Shown here one piece after another: positions 1 through 11,398 of a stretch of DNA of 46,286 nucleotides. The stretch lies in NCBI GenBank assembly GCA_903906315.1, contig CAIVJW010000076.1:1-46286 (forward strand), read 5' to 3'. The position numbers and the translations under genes are program-made. Position 1 is the first letter of the stretch. Each line of letters begins with the position of its first letter. The notes under the pieces are model-generated. The model did not search any database, had not been told where the DNA came from, and saw only the letters and a program-made list of their open reading frames with translations. Origin of the DNA: an uncultured delta proteobacterium. Lineage in GTDB: Bacteria > Myxococcota_A > Polyangia > Polyangiales > Polyangiaceae.

Positions 1-209
1 CCCTCACGCGGCTGGGGCCTGCTACCCGGTGCTCCGACGCTTGCCGGGGCGGGACTCTCACCCGCTGGAGAGGCGCAGCGTGAAGCCGAACGCGCGTCCG
101 CTTGCGCGGCCGCGTGCTCGGCTTCGTCACGACGCACCATGCGGGGAGTGTAGCGCGGGCCCGGGCGAGGGCGTTCGCGTTCACGGGCGCCGCGGTGCGG
201 ACCGGGAGG

Positions 210-245
210 GCGCCAAGAGCGCCAAGGACGCCAAGGACGCCAAGC
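210..245. repeat. 9-bp tandem repeat, four copies
   Basis: Four adjacent 9-mers of the form (G/A)CGCCAAG(A/G/C) lie head to tail: GCGCCAAGA, GCGCCAAGG, ACGCCAAGG and ACGCCAAGC. The array is intergenic. It could be a slippage product. No gene reads through it in a convincing frame. Confidence 0.75.
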
Positions 246-303
246 GAGAAGCAGGGTGAGGCGGGAGCAGGCGACCTCCGGCTGTCGTGCAGGGCAGCCT
301 GGG

Positions 304-371
304 TGCACGGGTATGAATGCCTGTGCAGGGCCGCGAAGAGGCCCGGCGCGCAGCGGGGCTCGGATCGGTCC
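304..371 (+). repeat. Structured dispersed repeat, copy 1
   Basis: This 68-bp block matches 33699-33764 in the same orientation. It opens with a hairpin (arms TGCACGGG and CCTGTGCA, 8-nt loop). A shared GGGCnGCnAAGAnGC block follows, then a second hairpin (one mismatch), and it closes with GGGCTCGGATCG(G/A)TCC. Arm changes between the copies keep the first stem paired. It could be a mobile repeat or a structured RNA. The function is unknown. Confidence 0.6.
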
Positions 372-442
372 GCGATCGGCTGCCGTCCGAGACGTCGACG
401 CAAGCAAGCTCGCGATCGCCCAGGGGACCGAGCTCCGATTCG

Positions 443-484
443 CGCCCTGCACCGGCCCTCAGGCCGGTGTACCCAGACAGGGCG
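443..484. other. Nested hairpin, possible structured RNA or terminator
   Basis: The outer arms CGCCCTG (443-449) and CAGGGCG (478-484) are perfectly complementary. They enclose an inner perfect stem, CACCGGCC (450-457) and GGCCGGTG (462-469), with a CTCA tetraloop and an 8-nt bulge on the 3' side. There is no T-run, so an ordinary intrinsic terminator is not obvious. It lies about 200 bp beyond the stop of the minus-strand gene ending at 682. Confidence 0.45.
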
Positions 485-681
485 GCGAGATCGAACCAAC
501 GGCCAGGGGCTGTCCGGCGGGAGGCCGCTGGCGGCACTTCGACGCAAACCCTCTCACCCCCCCCCGCGAGAATCGGGGCGGGGCCGCGTCCGCGGGCCCC
601 CCGAGAACAGCAAAGCTCACGTCCGATTCGCGCCTCGAGGACCGGCCGACGACGGTCGATCCGGCGCCGCGATCCCACGCC

Positions 682-1257
682 TCAGGAGATCGGCCGCAGG
701 TAGTCGAACTTCGGCTGCGCGAGGTCCTCCTGCGTCAGCGCGAAGCGCCCGTCGTAGGGGATCACGTAGGCGACGTCCGACCGGACGCCGGCGAAGTCGA
801 TCGTCGGCACCGCGCTGATCAGGCGCGCGAACGTCCCGCGCTGCCAGAGCGCGGGCTGCGGCACGTCGCAGACCTGAGCCATCATGCGGTCGGTCGACGT
901 GCCGCGCGCGAGCAGGAACGCCATCGTGAACGTCATGTAGAACGGCCCCGGGGAGCTGCGGTACGGGTCGCCGTTCGACGGGGAGGTGCGCGCGCCTTCC
1001 TCGGTGACCATGCCCGTGACCCACATGTCGTAGTCACGGCGCGCGCGCGCGTCGTCGTCGAAGTAGTCCCAGCAGCCCCTCTCCGCGTACGGCAGCGCGG
1101 GCACGATCAGGTCGCACGCGGCGCGGTAGAGCGCCCACTTCTGCTGGCGCGTGGCGCGCGGCGGGTGCGTGCGGACCAGCTCGCCGAGCCGCGTGGCGAG
1201 ATCGGGGCCGTGCGCGAGCCGGATGCAGACCTCGAGCGCGAAGATCGAGTGGAGCAC
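682..1257 (-). CDS. Hypothetical protein, third gene of the 2OG-oxygenase operon
   Basis: I do not recognise this family. It is a soluble-looking 191-residue protein with no signal peptide or membrane segment, and aromatic-rich patches (CWDYFDDDARARRDYDMW in the middle, PKFDYLRPIS at the end). The start is GTG at 1257, three bases after the stop of the upstream gene, so the two are almost certainly co-transcribed and probably translationally coupled. GC-rich third positions run the full length, which supports a real gene. Its place directly after the membrane-anchored unknown suggests that the two products act together, but this is inference from position only. Confidence 0.7.
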   Translation of the reverse strand: MLHSIFALEVCIRLAHGPDLATRLGELVRTHPPRATRQQKWALYRAACDLIVPALPYAERGCWDYFDDDARARRDYDMWVTGMVTEEGARTSPSNGDPYRSSPGPFYMTFTMAFLLARGTSTDRMMAQVCDVPQPALWQRGTFARLISAVPTIDFAGVRSDVAYVIPYDGRFALTQEDLAQPKFDYLRPIS

Positions 1258-1260
1258 CGA

Positions 1261-2634
1261 TCAGCCCCCGGACGACCCGCCCGACGACCGGTTCCACGAG
1301 CCGCTGCGGCTGATCTTGGCGCCGAGGATGGCGCCGGTGGCGACCGCGACCACGACGCCTATCTGGCCGAAGCCCGGCGGTCGCGCGGCCCCCGAGAACG
1401 CGGTCGCGCGGCGGCGCGGCACGTACGAGTAGCCGGCCGACACCGCGAGCGGGGCGTCCTGCACGGGCGCGATCGTCGGGCCCCAGCCGTACGCCCTCCA
1501 GAACGAGTAGTGCCGGGCCGCGGCGCCGCCGTAAAACGACATCGGGCCCTCGGGCTCCGACGCCGGCGGAGGCGTCGACCCGGGCCGCGTGGGCGAGGCC
1601 GGCAAGGTCGCGCCGGTCGGGTCCGGGGCGAAGTCCGACAGCGCGGCCATCTTCACCTCGAGGCCCGCGCTCGCCCAGCCGACGAACGCCTCGTTCAGGT
1701 CGTCGAGCTCGGTCGTGTCGGCGGGCGTCGGCGCGACGTAGAGCACGCGCTTGACACCGTGCGGGGCGAGCTTCGCCGCGGGCGGGAGCTTCGCGACGTG
1801 GCGGTTGTCGAACTGCGTGGAGTCGTCGGTGTACGAGGCGAGCCGCGCCCGATCGAGGACGAACGCGAGCGGCGCGCCCTGGCCTCGCTCGGTCGCGCGG
1901 CGGCGGAAGAGCGGCTGGTAGTACGCGGCCGCCGCGAGCGTGCGGTGCGCGGGCACGACGCCGCGCGGGTGGGGCCAGTTGTCGAAGCCGAAGCACGGGT
2001 CGAAGCGCCGCGCGAGGCCGGCTGCGAACGCGACGGCGACGGGGCCCGGCAGGTCGACGACCACGGCGATCGCGGGCGAGGAGACGCCGGCGAGGAGCGC
2101 GGCCACGCCGCGGCCGGCCTGGTAGGCCGCGTCCATCTCGGGCGTCGAGATCGGCCGCAGCGCCGACCGGAGCGATTGCACCGCCGCCGCGTCGCCCTCG
2201 GGGACCTTGCGCGGCGTGGCGGGGGGCGCCTCGAAGAGCGTCGTGGTCGCGAACGGCCGGTGCGCGGCCTCCGAGGGCGCGAGATCCTGCACCATGCGGT
2301 CGAGGTCGGTCACGTCGAACGGCTTCCTCGACTCGCCGTCGAAGGTGAGCGCCTCGGTCGCCGCGCCGAAGCTCCAGCCGTACTCGCGCTGCATCTCGAG
2401 CGCGTCGCGCGTCAGGTTCGTCGTCGCGACCCCGTCGTCGCCCGCCGCCGCCGCCGCGACCACGCCGGTCAGCGCGATCGCCGCGCCGACCCCGAGCAGG
2501 GCGAAGATGGCCTGGCGCCGGGCGATCGGGTCGACCGCGCTCATGCTCTCCTGCCACCACTTCGCGCCCACGATGGACGGCTTGTCCACCACCTCGGTGC
2601 GCTCGAACGTCGGCTGCTTCGGGTCGTCGCTCAT
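1261..2634 (-). CDS. Membrane-anchored protein of unknown function
   Basis: The protein is 457 residues. The ATG at 2634 overlaps the stop of the oxygenase-like gene by four bases (ATGA). The open frame extends further upstream, but that part lies over the neighbouring gene in another frame. A short polar N-terminus is followed by one hydrophobic segment (about residues 37-60), then a long extracytoplasmic-type region with a PHPRGVVPAH motif. Near the C-terminus is a second hydrophobic stretch (GVVVAVATGAILGA), followed by a Ser/Gly tail (SGGSSGG). No catalytic motif is evident. DUF350/GspS-like neighbourhoods elsewhere often include membrane or secreted proteins of unknown function with low-complexity ends, so a partner role in that system is plausible but unproven. 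Confidence 0.8.
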   Translation of the reverse strand: MSDDPKQPTFERTEVVDKPSIVGAKWWQESMSAVDPIARRQAIFALLGVGAAIALTGVVAAAAAGDDGVATTNLTRDALEMQREYGWSFGAATEALTFDGESRKPFDVTDLDRMVQDLAPSEAAHRPFATTTLFEAPPATPRKVPEGDAAAVQSLRSALRPISTPEMDAAYQAGRGVAALLAGVSSPAIAVVVDLPGPVAVAFAAGLARRFDPCFGFDNWPHPRGVVPAHRTLAAAAYYQPLFRRRATERGQGAPLAFVLDRARLASYTDDSTQFDNRHVAKLPPAAKLAPHGVKRVLYVAPTPADTTELDDLNEAFVGWASAGLEVKMAALSDFAPDPTGATLPASPTRPGSTPPPASEPEGPMSFYGGAAARHYSFWRAYGWGPTIAPVQDAPLAVSAGYSYVPRRRATAFSGAARPPGFGQIGVVVAVATGAILGAKISRSGSWNRSSGGSSGG

Positions 2635-3449
2635 GCTCTCCTGCTGGCCGCGGCATGGTCGCGCAACTCCGCGAGGAAGTCTGCCCGGAACACGCCGTCG
2701 ACCCGGATCGAATAGCGGAAGAACGGGTCGGCTTCGACGCCGTGGTAGTCCGCGTCGTTGAACCACACGGCGCGCCCGTCGACGGGCGTGCGCTCGCGGC
2801 GGTCGTCGTCCCACAGAAACAGGCGCTTGCCGGTGACGGGCGCGATCGTGATGAAGTGCGGGGGCACCGGCTGGTCCTCGGGCTCGGCGTCCTTGTGCAC
2901 CGTGCCGGCGTCGTTCGCGCGCAGGCCCATGACGTTCGCGCGGCCGATGCCGACGAACGGCAGCGACTCGAGGAACGCGACCGTCTTCGGGAAGAACGTG
3001 CGCGCCTCCCGGGTGAAGGCCTTGCCCTCGAGGTCGCTCTTCTCGGTCCAGAAGCGGTTCGGGACCAGCTCGTAGTAGACCTTCCACGGGAAGTAGACGC
3101 GGTGGCGGTACTCGAGCCACAGCATCTGGCGGCGCGAGAGCGGCACCTCGCGCTCCTCGCCGACGTCGCGATCGCCCGGGTCGACCGCGCCGGGGTCGTC
3201 GCCGAGCGAGTGAAAGACGGCGAGCTCGCCGGGCGACAGCGCGCCGAGGACCTCGCCGTAATCGCCCCACGCCTCGCGGGCGAACATCTCCGGGACGATG
3301 CCCATCGATCGGTGGCTGCCGCCCGTGTAGCCGGGGGCGACGCGGGTGAGCCCGAGGCAGACCTCCTCGTGGACGGCGGCGAGCGCGCCGAGGTCGAGCA
3401 GGTCGTCGAGCCGGAGATACGGGTGACCCCAGATGCCGACGAGCGCCAT
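2631..3449 (-). CDS. Putative 2-oxoglutarate/Fe(II)-dependent oxygenase (paralogue A)
   Basis: This 272-residue protein is clearly paralogous to 31549-32373. Shared blocks include GIWG at the start, YTGGS, RRQMLWL, VYFPWKV and a C-terminal block WFNDxDYHGVE. It shows H185-x-D187, H236 and R245-Y-S247. In the 2OG oxygenase fold, HxD plus a distal His bind Fe(II), and an RxS nine or ten residues later binds the 2OG carboxylate. Isopenicillin N synthase has H214, D216, H270, R279 and S281, with the same nine-residue H-to-R spacing. All these residues are also present in the second copy. The substrate is unknown. It is first in a three-gene minus-strand operon and divergent from a DUF350/ATP-grasp pair. 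The oxygenase call is inference from motifs. Confidence 0.7.
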   Translation of the reverse strand: MALVGIWGHPYLRLDDLLDLGALAAVHEEVCLGLTRVAPGYTGGSHRSMGIVPEMFAREAWGDYGEVLGALSPGELAVFHSLGDDPGAVDPGDRDVGEEREVPLSRRQMLWLEYRHRVYFPWKVYYELVPNRFWTEKSDLEGKAFTREARTFFPKTVAFLESLPFVGIGRANVMGLRANDAGTVHKDAEPEDQPVPPHFITIAPVTGKRLFLWDDDRRERTPVDGRAVWFNDADYHGVEADPFFRYSIRVDGVFRADFLAELRDHAAASRRA

Positions 3450-3556
3450 AGGCCTCGAGGAGTACTCCGTCGGCGGCGAGCCGGGAACCCGGGACGTGGT
3501 GCGGCGCCCCGCTCGCGGCTTGTCCGTCGCCGCCCGACGCCGTACCGTGGCCCGAA

Positions 3557-4417
3557 ATGGACCTATCGCCGGCCTATACGCTCGGTTTCGGCGCCGCGAC
3601 GACCTGTGGGCTGCTCGGCCTGCTCGTCGCCGGGCAGCGCGTGCTGTCGCCGGGCAGGACCGTCGCCGCCGACAACAAGCGCGAGAACCTCGGGCGCGCG
3701 CTCCTGCACGTGGGGCAGGTGCTCGGCGTCTTCTTCGTCGCGACGGCCGTGACGGCGAGCTCGGTCAAGGGCGCGAGCCCCGCGAGCGACGCGCTGTGGG
3801 TCGCGGTGTACGGGGTGGCGGGGCTCCTGGTCGTGGCCGTCTCGGGCCACCTCGGCACGAAGGTGCTGCTCGAGTCGGCGCTCGCCCCGGAGATCGACCG
3901 CGGCAACGCGGCGGCCGGGCTCGCCGCCGGCGCGCACTACGCGGCGACTGGCCTGCTCACGGCGAAGGCCCTGGCCGGCAGCACCGACCTGCGCGGGCTC
4001 GGCCTGTCGCTCGTGTTCTACCTGATCGCGCAGGCCACGATGCACCTCCTGGTCATCGGCTTCCGCGCCCTCACCTCGTACGACGACGCCGCGCAGATCC
4101 GGTCGGAGAACCTCGCCGCCGCGGTGAGCTACGCCGGCATCACGATCGGCGTCGGCATCCTCGTCGGCCACGCGGTCGACGGCGATTTCGAGGGCTGGAC
4201 GGTCTCGCTCTTCGCCTACGGCAAGGCGCTGCTCGGCGGCCTCGCGTTCTGGCCGGTCCGGCAGATCCTGGTGCAGGGCCTGCTGCTCGGCCTCGGCTTC
4301 CGCCCGATCCGCGGCGGGCTCGACACCGCGATCGGCGAGCGCCGCAACGTCGGCGCCGCAGCCCTCGAGGCCGTCTGCTACGTGGCCACCGCGCTCGCCG
4401 TCGTGCGCCTCGCGTGA
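3557..4417 (+). CDS. DUF350 family integral membrane protein
   Basis: This 286-residue, very hydrophobic protein has about eight predicted membrane helices. They fall into repeated two-helix units typical of DUF350 (E. coli YjfL family), with Gly-rich helices and short polar loops such as DNKRENLGRALLHVG and QIRSENLAAAVSYAG. These two loops resemble each other and mark the internal duplication. Proteins of this family recur beside glutathionylspermidine-synthase-like ATP-grasp enzymes. Here the next gene is exactly that, with a GTG start inside this gene's stop (GTGA). The molecular function is unknown; a membrane partner or anchor for the ligase product is a common guess. No clear Shine-Dalgarno sequence precedes the ATG. 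Confidence 0.88.
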   Translation: MDLSPAYTLGFGAATTCGLLGLLVAGQRVLSPGRTVAADNKRENLGRALLHVGQVLGVFFVATAVTASSVKGASPASDALWVAVYGVAGLLVVAVSGHLGTKVLLESALAPEIDRGNAAAGLAAGAHYAATGLLTAKALAGSTDLRGLGLSLVFYLIAQATMHLLVIGFRALTSYDDAAQIRSENLAAAVSYAGITIGVGILVGHAVDGDFEGWTVSLFAYGKALLGGLAFWPVRQILVQGLLLGLGFRPIRGGLDTAIGERRNVGAAALEAVCYVATALAVVRLA

Positions 4418-5667
4418 GATCGCCCGACGGATCCGCCTACGACGCCTTCGCCGCGAGGGTGGTCGAGTCCGGCATCGTGACCGACCCGTGGCTCGACGGC
4501 GCCCCGCGGCTGCGCGCCGATCCCGTCGTCGTGACGCGCGCCCTCGGGCGCAGCCTGTACCGCACGGCCGAGCGCGTCGCCGAGGTCTACGACGAGGCGT
4601 GCCGCATCGTGGCCGCCTCGCCGGATCTCTGCGACTCGTTCTTCGCGATCTCGCCCTACCAGAAGGCCATGTGGCTCGCGTCCGAGCCGCTGTGGCACGG
4701 GATCGCGCGCGCCGACGTCTTCGTGACCGACGAGGGGCTCGCCATCACCGAGCTCAACTGCGACACGCCGACCGGCGAGGCCGAGGCCGTGGTGCTGAAC
4801 GCGATCGCGGCCGAGGGGCGCGACGACGTCGTCGACCCGACCGCGGGGCTCGAGGCCCGCTTCGTCGCGATGGTCGACGCGGTCGCGACGCGCACCCTCG
4901 GCCCCGGCGCGCCGCGCGTGGCCGGCCTGGTCTACCCGACCGAGCTGACCGAGGACCTCGCGCTCGTCCGCCTGTATCGCCGCTGGCTCGAGGCGGCCGG
5001 CTGGGAGGTCGTGCTCGGATCGCCCTACAACCTGAGCTCCGGCCCCGGCGGCTCGGCCCTGCTCTTCGACACGCCCATTTCCGTGATGGTGCGCCACTAC
5101 AAGACCGACTGGTGGGGCGAGCGCGTGTCGGTCTGGACCGACGAGGCCATCCCCGATCCGCAGCCGCTCGCCGGCGAGCTGACGACCGTGCTCTCCGCGA
5201 TGATGGAGAGGCGCCTCGCGGTGGTGAACCCGATCGGGGCCGTCCTGCCGCAGAACAAGCGGATGATGGCCTTCATGTGGGAGCACCTCCACCGCTTCTC
5301 GCCCGGATCGCAGGAGACGATCCGGCGACACGTGCCCATCACGTCGAGGCTCGAGGTGCTGCACGTCGAGCAGCTCCTCGCCGAGAAGGACGAGTGGGTG
5401 CTCAAGTCCGATTACGGCGCGGAGGGCGACGAGGTCGTGATCGGCCGCCTCACCGGCGCCGAGGACTGGCGGCGATCGATCGGGCTGGCGCGCGAGGGCC
5501 GCTGGATCGCGCAGCGCTACTTCGCGGCGGAGCAGACCGCCGAGGGGCACACCGTCAACTACGGCGTCTACCTCGTCGGCGGCGAGGCGGCCGGGATCTA
5601 CGCGCGCGTCCAGCTCGGGCCCACCGACGACCGCGCCATCAGCGCGCCGATGCTCGTCGCCCGCTGA
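4414..5667 (+). CDS. Glutathionylspermidine-synthase-like ATP-grasp ligase
   Basis: This 417-residue protein starts at GTG 4414, overlapping the DUF350 stop. The family motif SPYQKAMWLASEPLW leads to ITELNCDTPTGEAEA, the conserved acidic/Asn patch of the GspS synthetase pre-ATP-grasp region. The C-terminal half has the ATP-grasp lysine and flexible loop (LKSDYGAEGDEVVIG), a second strand lysine-equivalent region (RWIAQRYF) and a metal-site end (GIYARVQLG). It lacks the N-terminal amidase of E. coli Gss, so it is ligase-only, like YjfC/YgiC. Members probably form an amide between a peptide or glutamate carboxylate and an amine, but the true substrates of the stand-alone group are not established. 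It is coupled to DUF350. Confidence 0.85.
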   Translation: MRSPDGSAYDAFAARVVESGIVTDPWLDGAPRLRADPVVVTRALGRSLYRTAERVAEVYDEACRIVAASPDLCDSFFAISPYQKAMWLASEPLWHGIARADVFVTDEGLAITELNCDTPTGEAEAVVLNAIAAEGRDDVVDPTAGLEARFVAMVDAVATRTLGPGAPRVAGLVYPTELTEDLALVRLYRRWLEAAGWEVVLGSPYNLSSGPGGSALLFDTPISVMVRHYKTDWWGERVSVWTDEAIPDPQPLAGELTTVLSAMMERRLAVVNPIGAVLPQNKRMMAFMWEHLHRFSPGSQETIRRHVPITSRLEVLHVEQLLAEKDEWVLKSDYGAEGDEVVIGRLTGAEDWRRSIGLAREGRWIAQRYFAAEQTAEGHTVNYGVYLVGGEAAGIYARVQLGPTDDRAISAPMLVAR

Positions 5668-5713
5668 AAGGCCCGTCGCGGAAGCGCGGCCCCGCCGTCG
5701 CGCGGGCGTCCGA

Positions 5714-5736
5714 CACGCGCGGTCGCTCCGCGCGTG
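5714..5736. terminator. GC-rich hairpin between convergent genes
   Basis: A perfect 9-bp stem (CACGCGCGG and CCGCGCGTG) with a TCGCT loop sits between the ligase stop (5667) and the stop of the minus-strand kinase (5798). There is no T-tract on either side, so it would be a non-canonical or bidirectional terminator. The placement is the main support. Confidence 0.5.
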
Positions 5737-5797
5737 CGGGCGCCGCGCGCGGCCCACGCCGTCGAGGCGCACCGGCACCTCGACGGAGCGATCGCGA

Positions 5798-7021
5798 TCA
5801 TGCCTGGACGGGATCGCCCAGGTTCGCCTGCGCCCCGCCGGCCCTGGCCAGCGAGCAGCGGAGCCGCAGCTCCCCGGGACCCGGCGCGTCGATCGCGACC
5901 CGCCCGCCCATCGCCTCGATGTTGCGCGCGGCGAGCGGGATGGCGAGGCCCATGTCCTCGACGAACGTGGCCGTCCGCTCGCTGGAGAACGTCGCGAAGA
6001 AGCTCGCGTGCGCCGCTTCCGGCAGCGTCACCTCCGAGGACTCGATGCTCACGGTGAACCAGGGGCCCTCGTTGCCACCGGTCACCGTCACGCTCGCGCC
6101 GGGCCTCTTGAGCCGGACCATCGCTCGCACCAGCGTCCGCAACGCGAGCGAGGTCAGCACCTCGTCGCCGATGACCCGAGGCGGTCGCCCCGAGGCGCTC
6201 GGCGGGCCCTCATCGCCAACGATCACCCCGGGGAAGGCGGCCGCGACGAGGCGGATGAGACTCCCCATCTCGAAGGATTGAACGTCCAGCGACGCGTCGC
6301 CGGTCTGGAGGTCGGCCAGCCGCATGGCCCCGTCGAGCGTCTCCTGGAGCCGTACGCGACTTCGCTCGAAGAGCCCGCTCAGCTTCTCGCGCATCGCCGG
6401 ATTGCCGACCTCGTCGATGGCCAGCTGACCGACGCCGAGGACGCCATTGGCGGGGGTGCGCAGCTCGTGCGACACCGCGCGCAGGTAGTCGCTCTTCGTC
6501 CGATCGCGCCACAGCAGCCGCTGATGCGCCTCCGCGAGCGCGCGCGTCCGGGCGCGCACGACCTCCTCGAGGTGCTCGTTGTGCTGCCGGAGCTCGCGCT
6601 GGGCGGATTGAAGCGTCATGTGGGTGCGCACCCGCTGGGCGACGAGCTGCGGATTGAAGGGCTTGGTCACGTAGTCGACCGCCCCGAGCGCGAGCCCGCG
6701 AAACTCGTCGCCGTCGTCGCACAGCGCCGAGACGAAGATCACGGGGATGTGCCGAGTGGCCGGGTTCGCCTTCAGGCGTCGGCACGTCTCATAGCCATCC
6801 ATCTCGGGCATCAGGATGTCGAGCAGGATCACGTCGGGAGGACTGCCATCCTCGATGAGCGCCAGCGCGTCGGCGCCGGACATCGCCACTTGAACCCGGT
6901 ATTCTCGACTCAGGATCTTCCCGAGGATCTCGACGTTCTCCGAGACGTCGTCCACCACGAGGACCGTGCCTCGCCCACCCAGCGGTTCCGCGGATACGTC
7001 GGTAACCCGGTGCATGATCAT
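5798..7021 (-). CDS. Receiver-histidine kinase with degenerate ATP domain
   Basis: The protein is 407 residues from ATG 7021 (ATG 7015 is also possible). A receiver domain spans about residues 18-135 with phospho-acceptor D68 (VILLDILMPEMDG) and K120. A coiled-coil linker follows, then a HisKA dimerisation helix with H185 in SHELRTP. The C-terminal region lies where the HATPase should be, but the N-box is unrecognisable (LALRTLVRAMVRLKRPG), no DxGxG box is visible, and the G2 loop is reduced to EDMGLAIPLAARN. ATP binding is therefore doubtful. It may be a phosphatase, a scaffold, or a receiver whose His is phosphorylated by a partner. It is divergent from the large hybrid kinase at 7435, a likely partner by position. 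Confidence 0.85.
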   Translation of the reverse strand: MIMHRVTDVSAEPLGGRGTVLVVDDVSENVEILGKILSREYRVQVAMSGADALALIEDGSPPDVILLDILMPEMDGYETCRRLKANPATRHIPVIFVSALCDDGDEFRGLALGAVDYVTKPFNPQLVAQRVRTHMTLQSAQRELRQHNEHLEEVVRARTRALAEAHQRLLWRDRTKSDYLRAVSHELRTPANGVLGVGQLAIDEVGNPAMREKLSGLFERSRVRLQETLDGAMRLADLQTGDASLDVQSFEMGSLIRLVAAAFPGVIVGDEGPPSASGRPPRVIGDEVLTSLALRTLVRAMVRLKRPGASVTVTGGNEGPWFTVSIESSEVTLPEAAHASFFATFSSERTATFVEDMGLAIPLAARNIEAMGGRVAIDAPGPGELRLRCSLARAGGAQANLGDPVQA

Positions 7022-7434
7022 TGTCCAGATATCTGGCCACTCTCCGACGCCCGTGTCAAGACGTCGAGCCGCAGAACGTCGAGCGGACGAGCCTTTTTCT
7101 CGCGATCCATCCCTCACGCCCGCGTGTACGACAACCATTGCGCACCCCGATTCCGTCTCGGGCGGCCACCGCTCATCGGTCCTTGTGGTCCGACGTACAG
7201 GCCCCCTGTGCGCGCGACGTAAATGACTATCGCGCCGGCGCCGGCGGTTGACCGACCGCCCGGTAGCGCGTAGCCAAAGACTGGGCGCAGCCTCAACTCG
7301 CGGACGACCTCGACGGGATCAACGGGCGTATCGATGACGACCTCAATCACTCTCTTTCCGCCCAGGTCGCCTTCAGGCGCTCGGGGGCCCGGCGACCGTC
7401 CGGCCCTCCCCCGCGCCGTCGCCGGGGTGGGCGC
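7022..7434. other. Divergent intergenic region between two kinase genes
   Basis: About 410 bp separate the start of the receiver-kinase (minus) from the hybrid kinase (plus). It must hold both promoters. I see a perfect 12-bp palindrome at 7025-7036 and a TTGACC near 7248 that could be a -35 box, without a convincing -10. One minus-strand frame here reads as a plausible peptide, but its third-position GC is well below that of real genes in the window. Confidence 0.5.
7025..7036. promoter_or_regulatory. 12-bp palindrome directly upstream of the receiver-kinase start
   Basis: CCAGATATCTGG is a perfect palindrome that ends four bases from the proposed ATG at 7021. It is AT-rich for this genome. 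It could be an operator or a site overlapping the ribosome binding region. No other copy was noticed in the window. Confidence 0.35.
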
Positions 7435-11379
<3,945 letters not shown>

Positions 11380-11398
11380 CCCGCCTCCCCTGCCCTCC

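Larger units (their letters stand above)
1..681. other. Non-coding region with repeats
   Basis: No convincing gene is visible in this stretch. Open frames exist in several phases but are low-complexity Arg/Ala/Pro translations with no domain, which is what GC-rich non-coding DNA gives. It contains a four-copy 9-bp tandem array (210-245), one copy of a two-hairpin repeat also present near 33.7 kb (304-371), and a compact nested hairpin (443-484). It lies downstream of the minus-strand gene ending at 682. Confidence 0.6.

Noticed and set aside
256-2715. An 819-codon plus-strand frame opposite the 2OG-oxygenase operon
   Set aside because: It is Arg/Ala-rich with no domain, crosses several real minus-strand genes, and is the usual antisense frame of GC-rich coding DNA.
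7114-7350. A minus-strand peptide-like frame in the divergent kinase intergenic region
   Set aside because: It reads plausibly (VIDTPVDPVEVVRELRL), but wobble-position GC is clearly lower than in real genes here, and it lacks a good start with a ribosome site.
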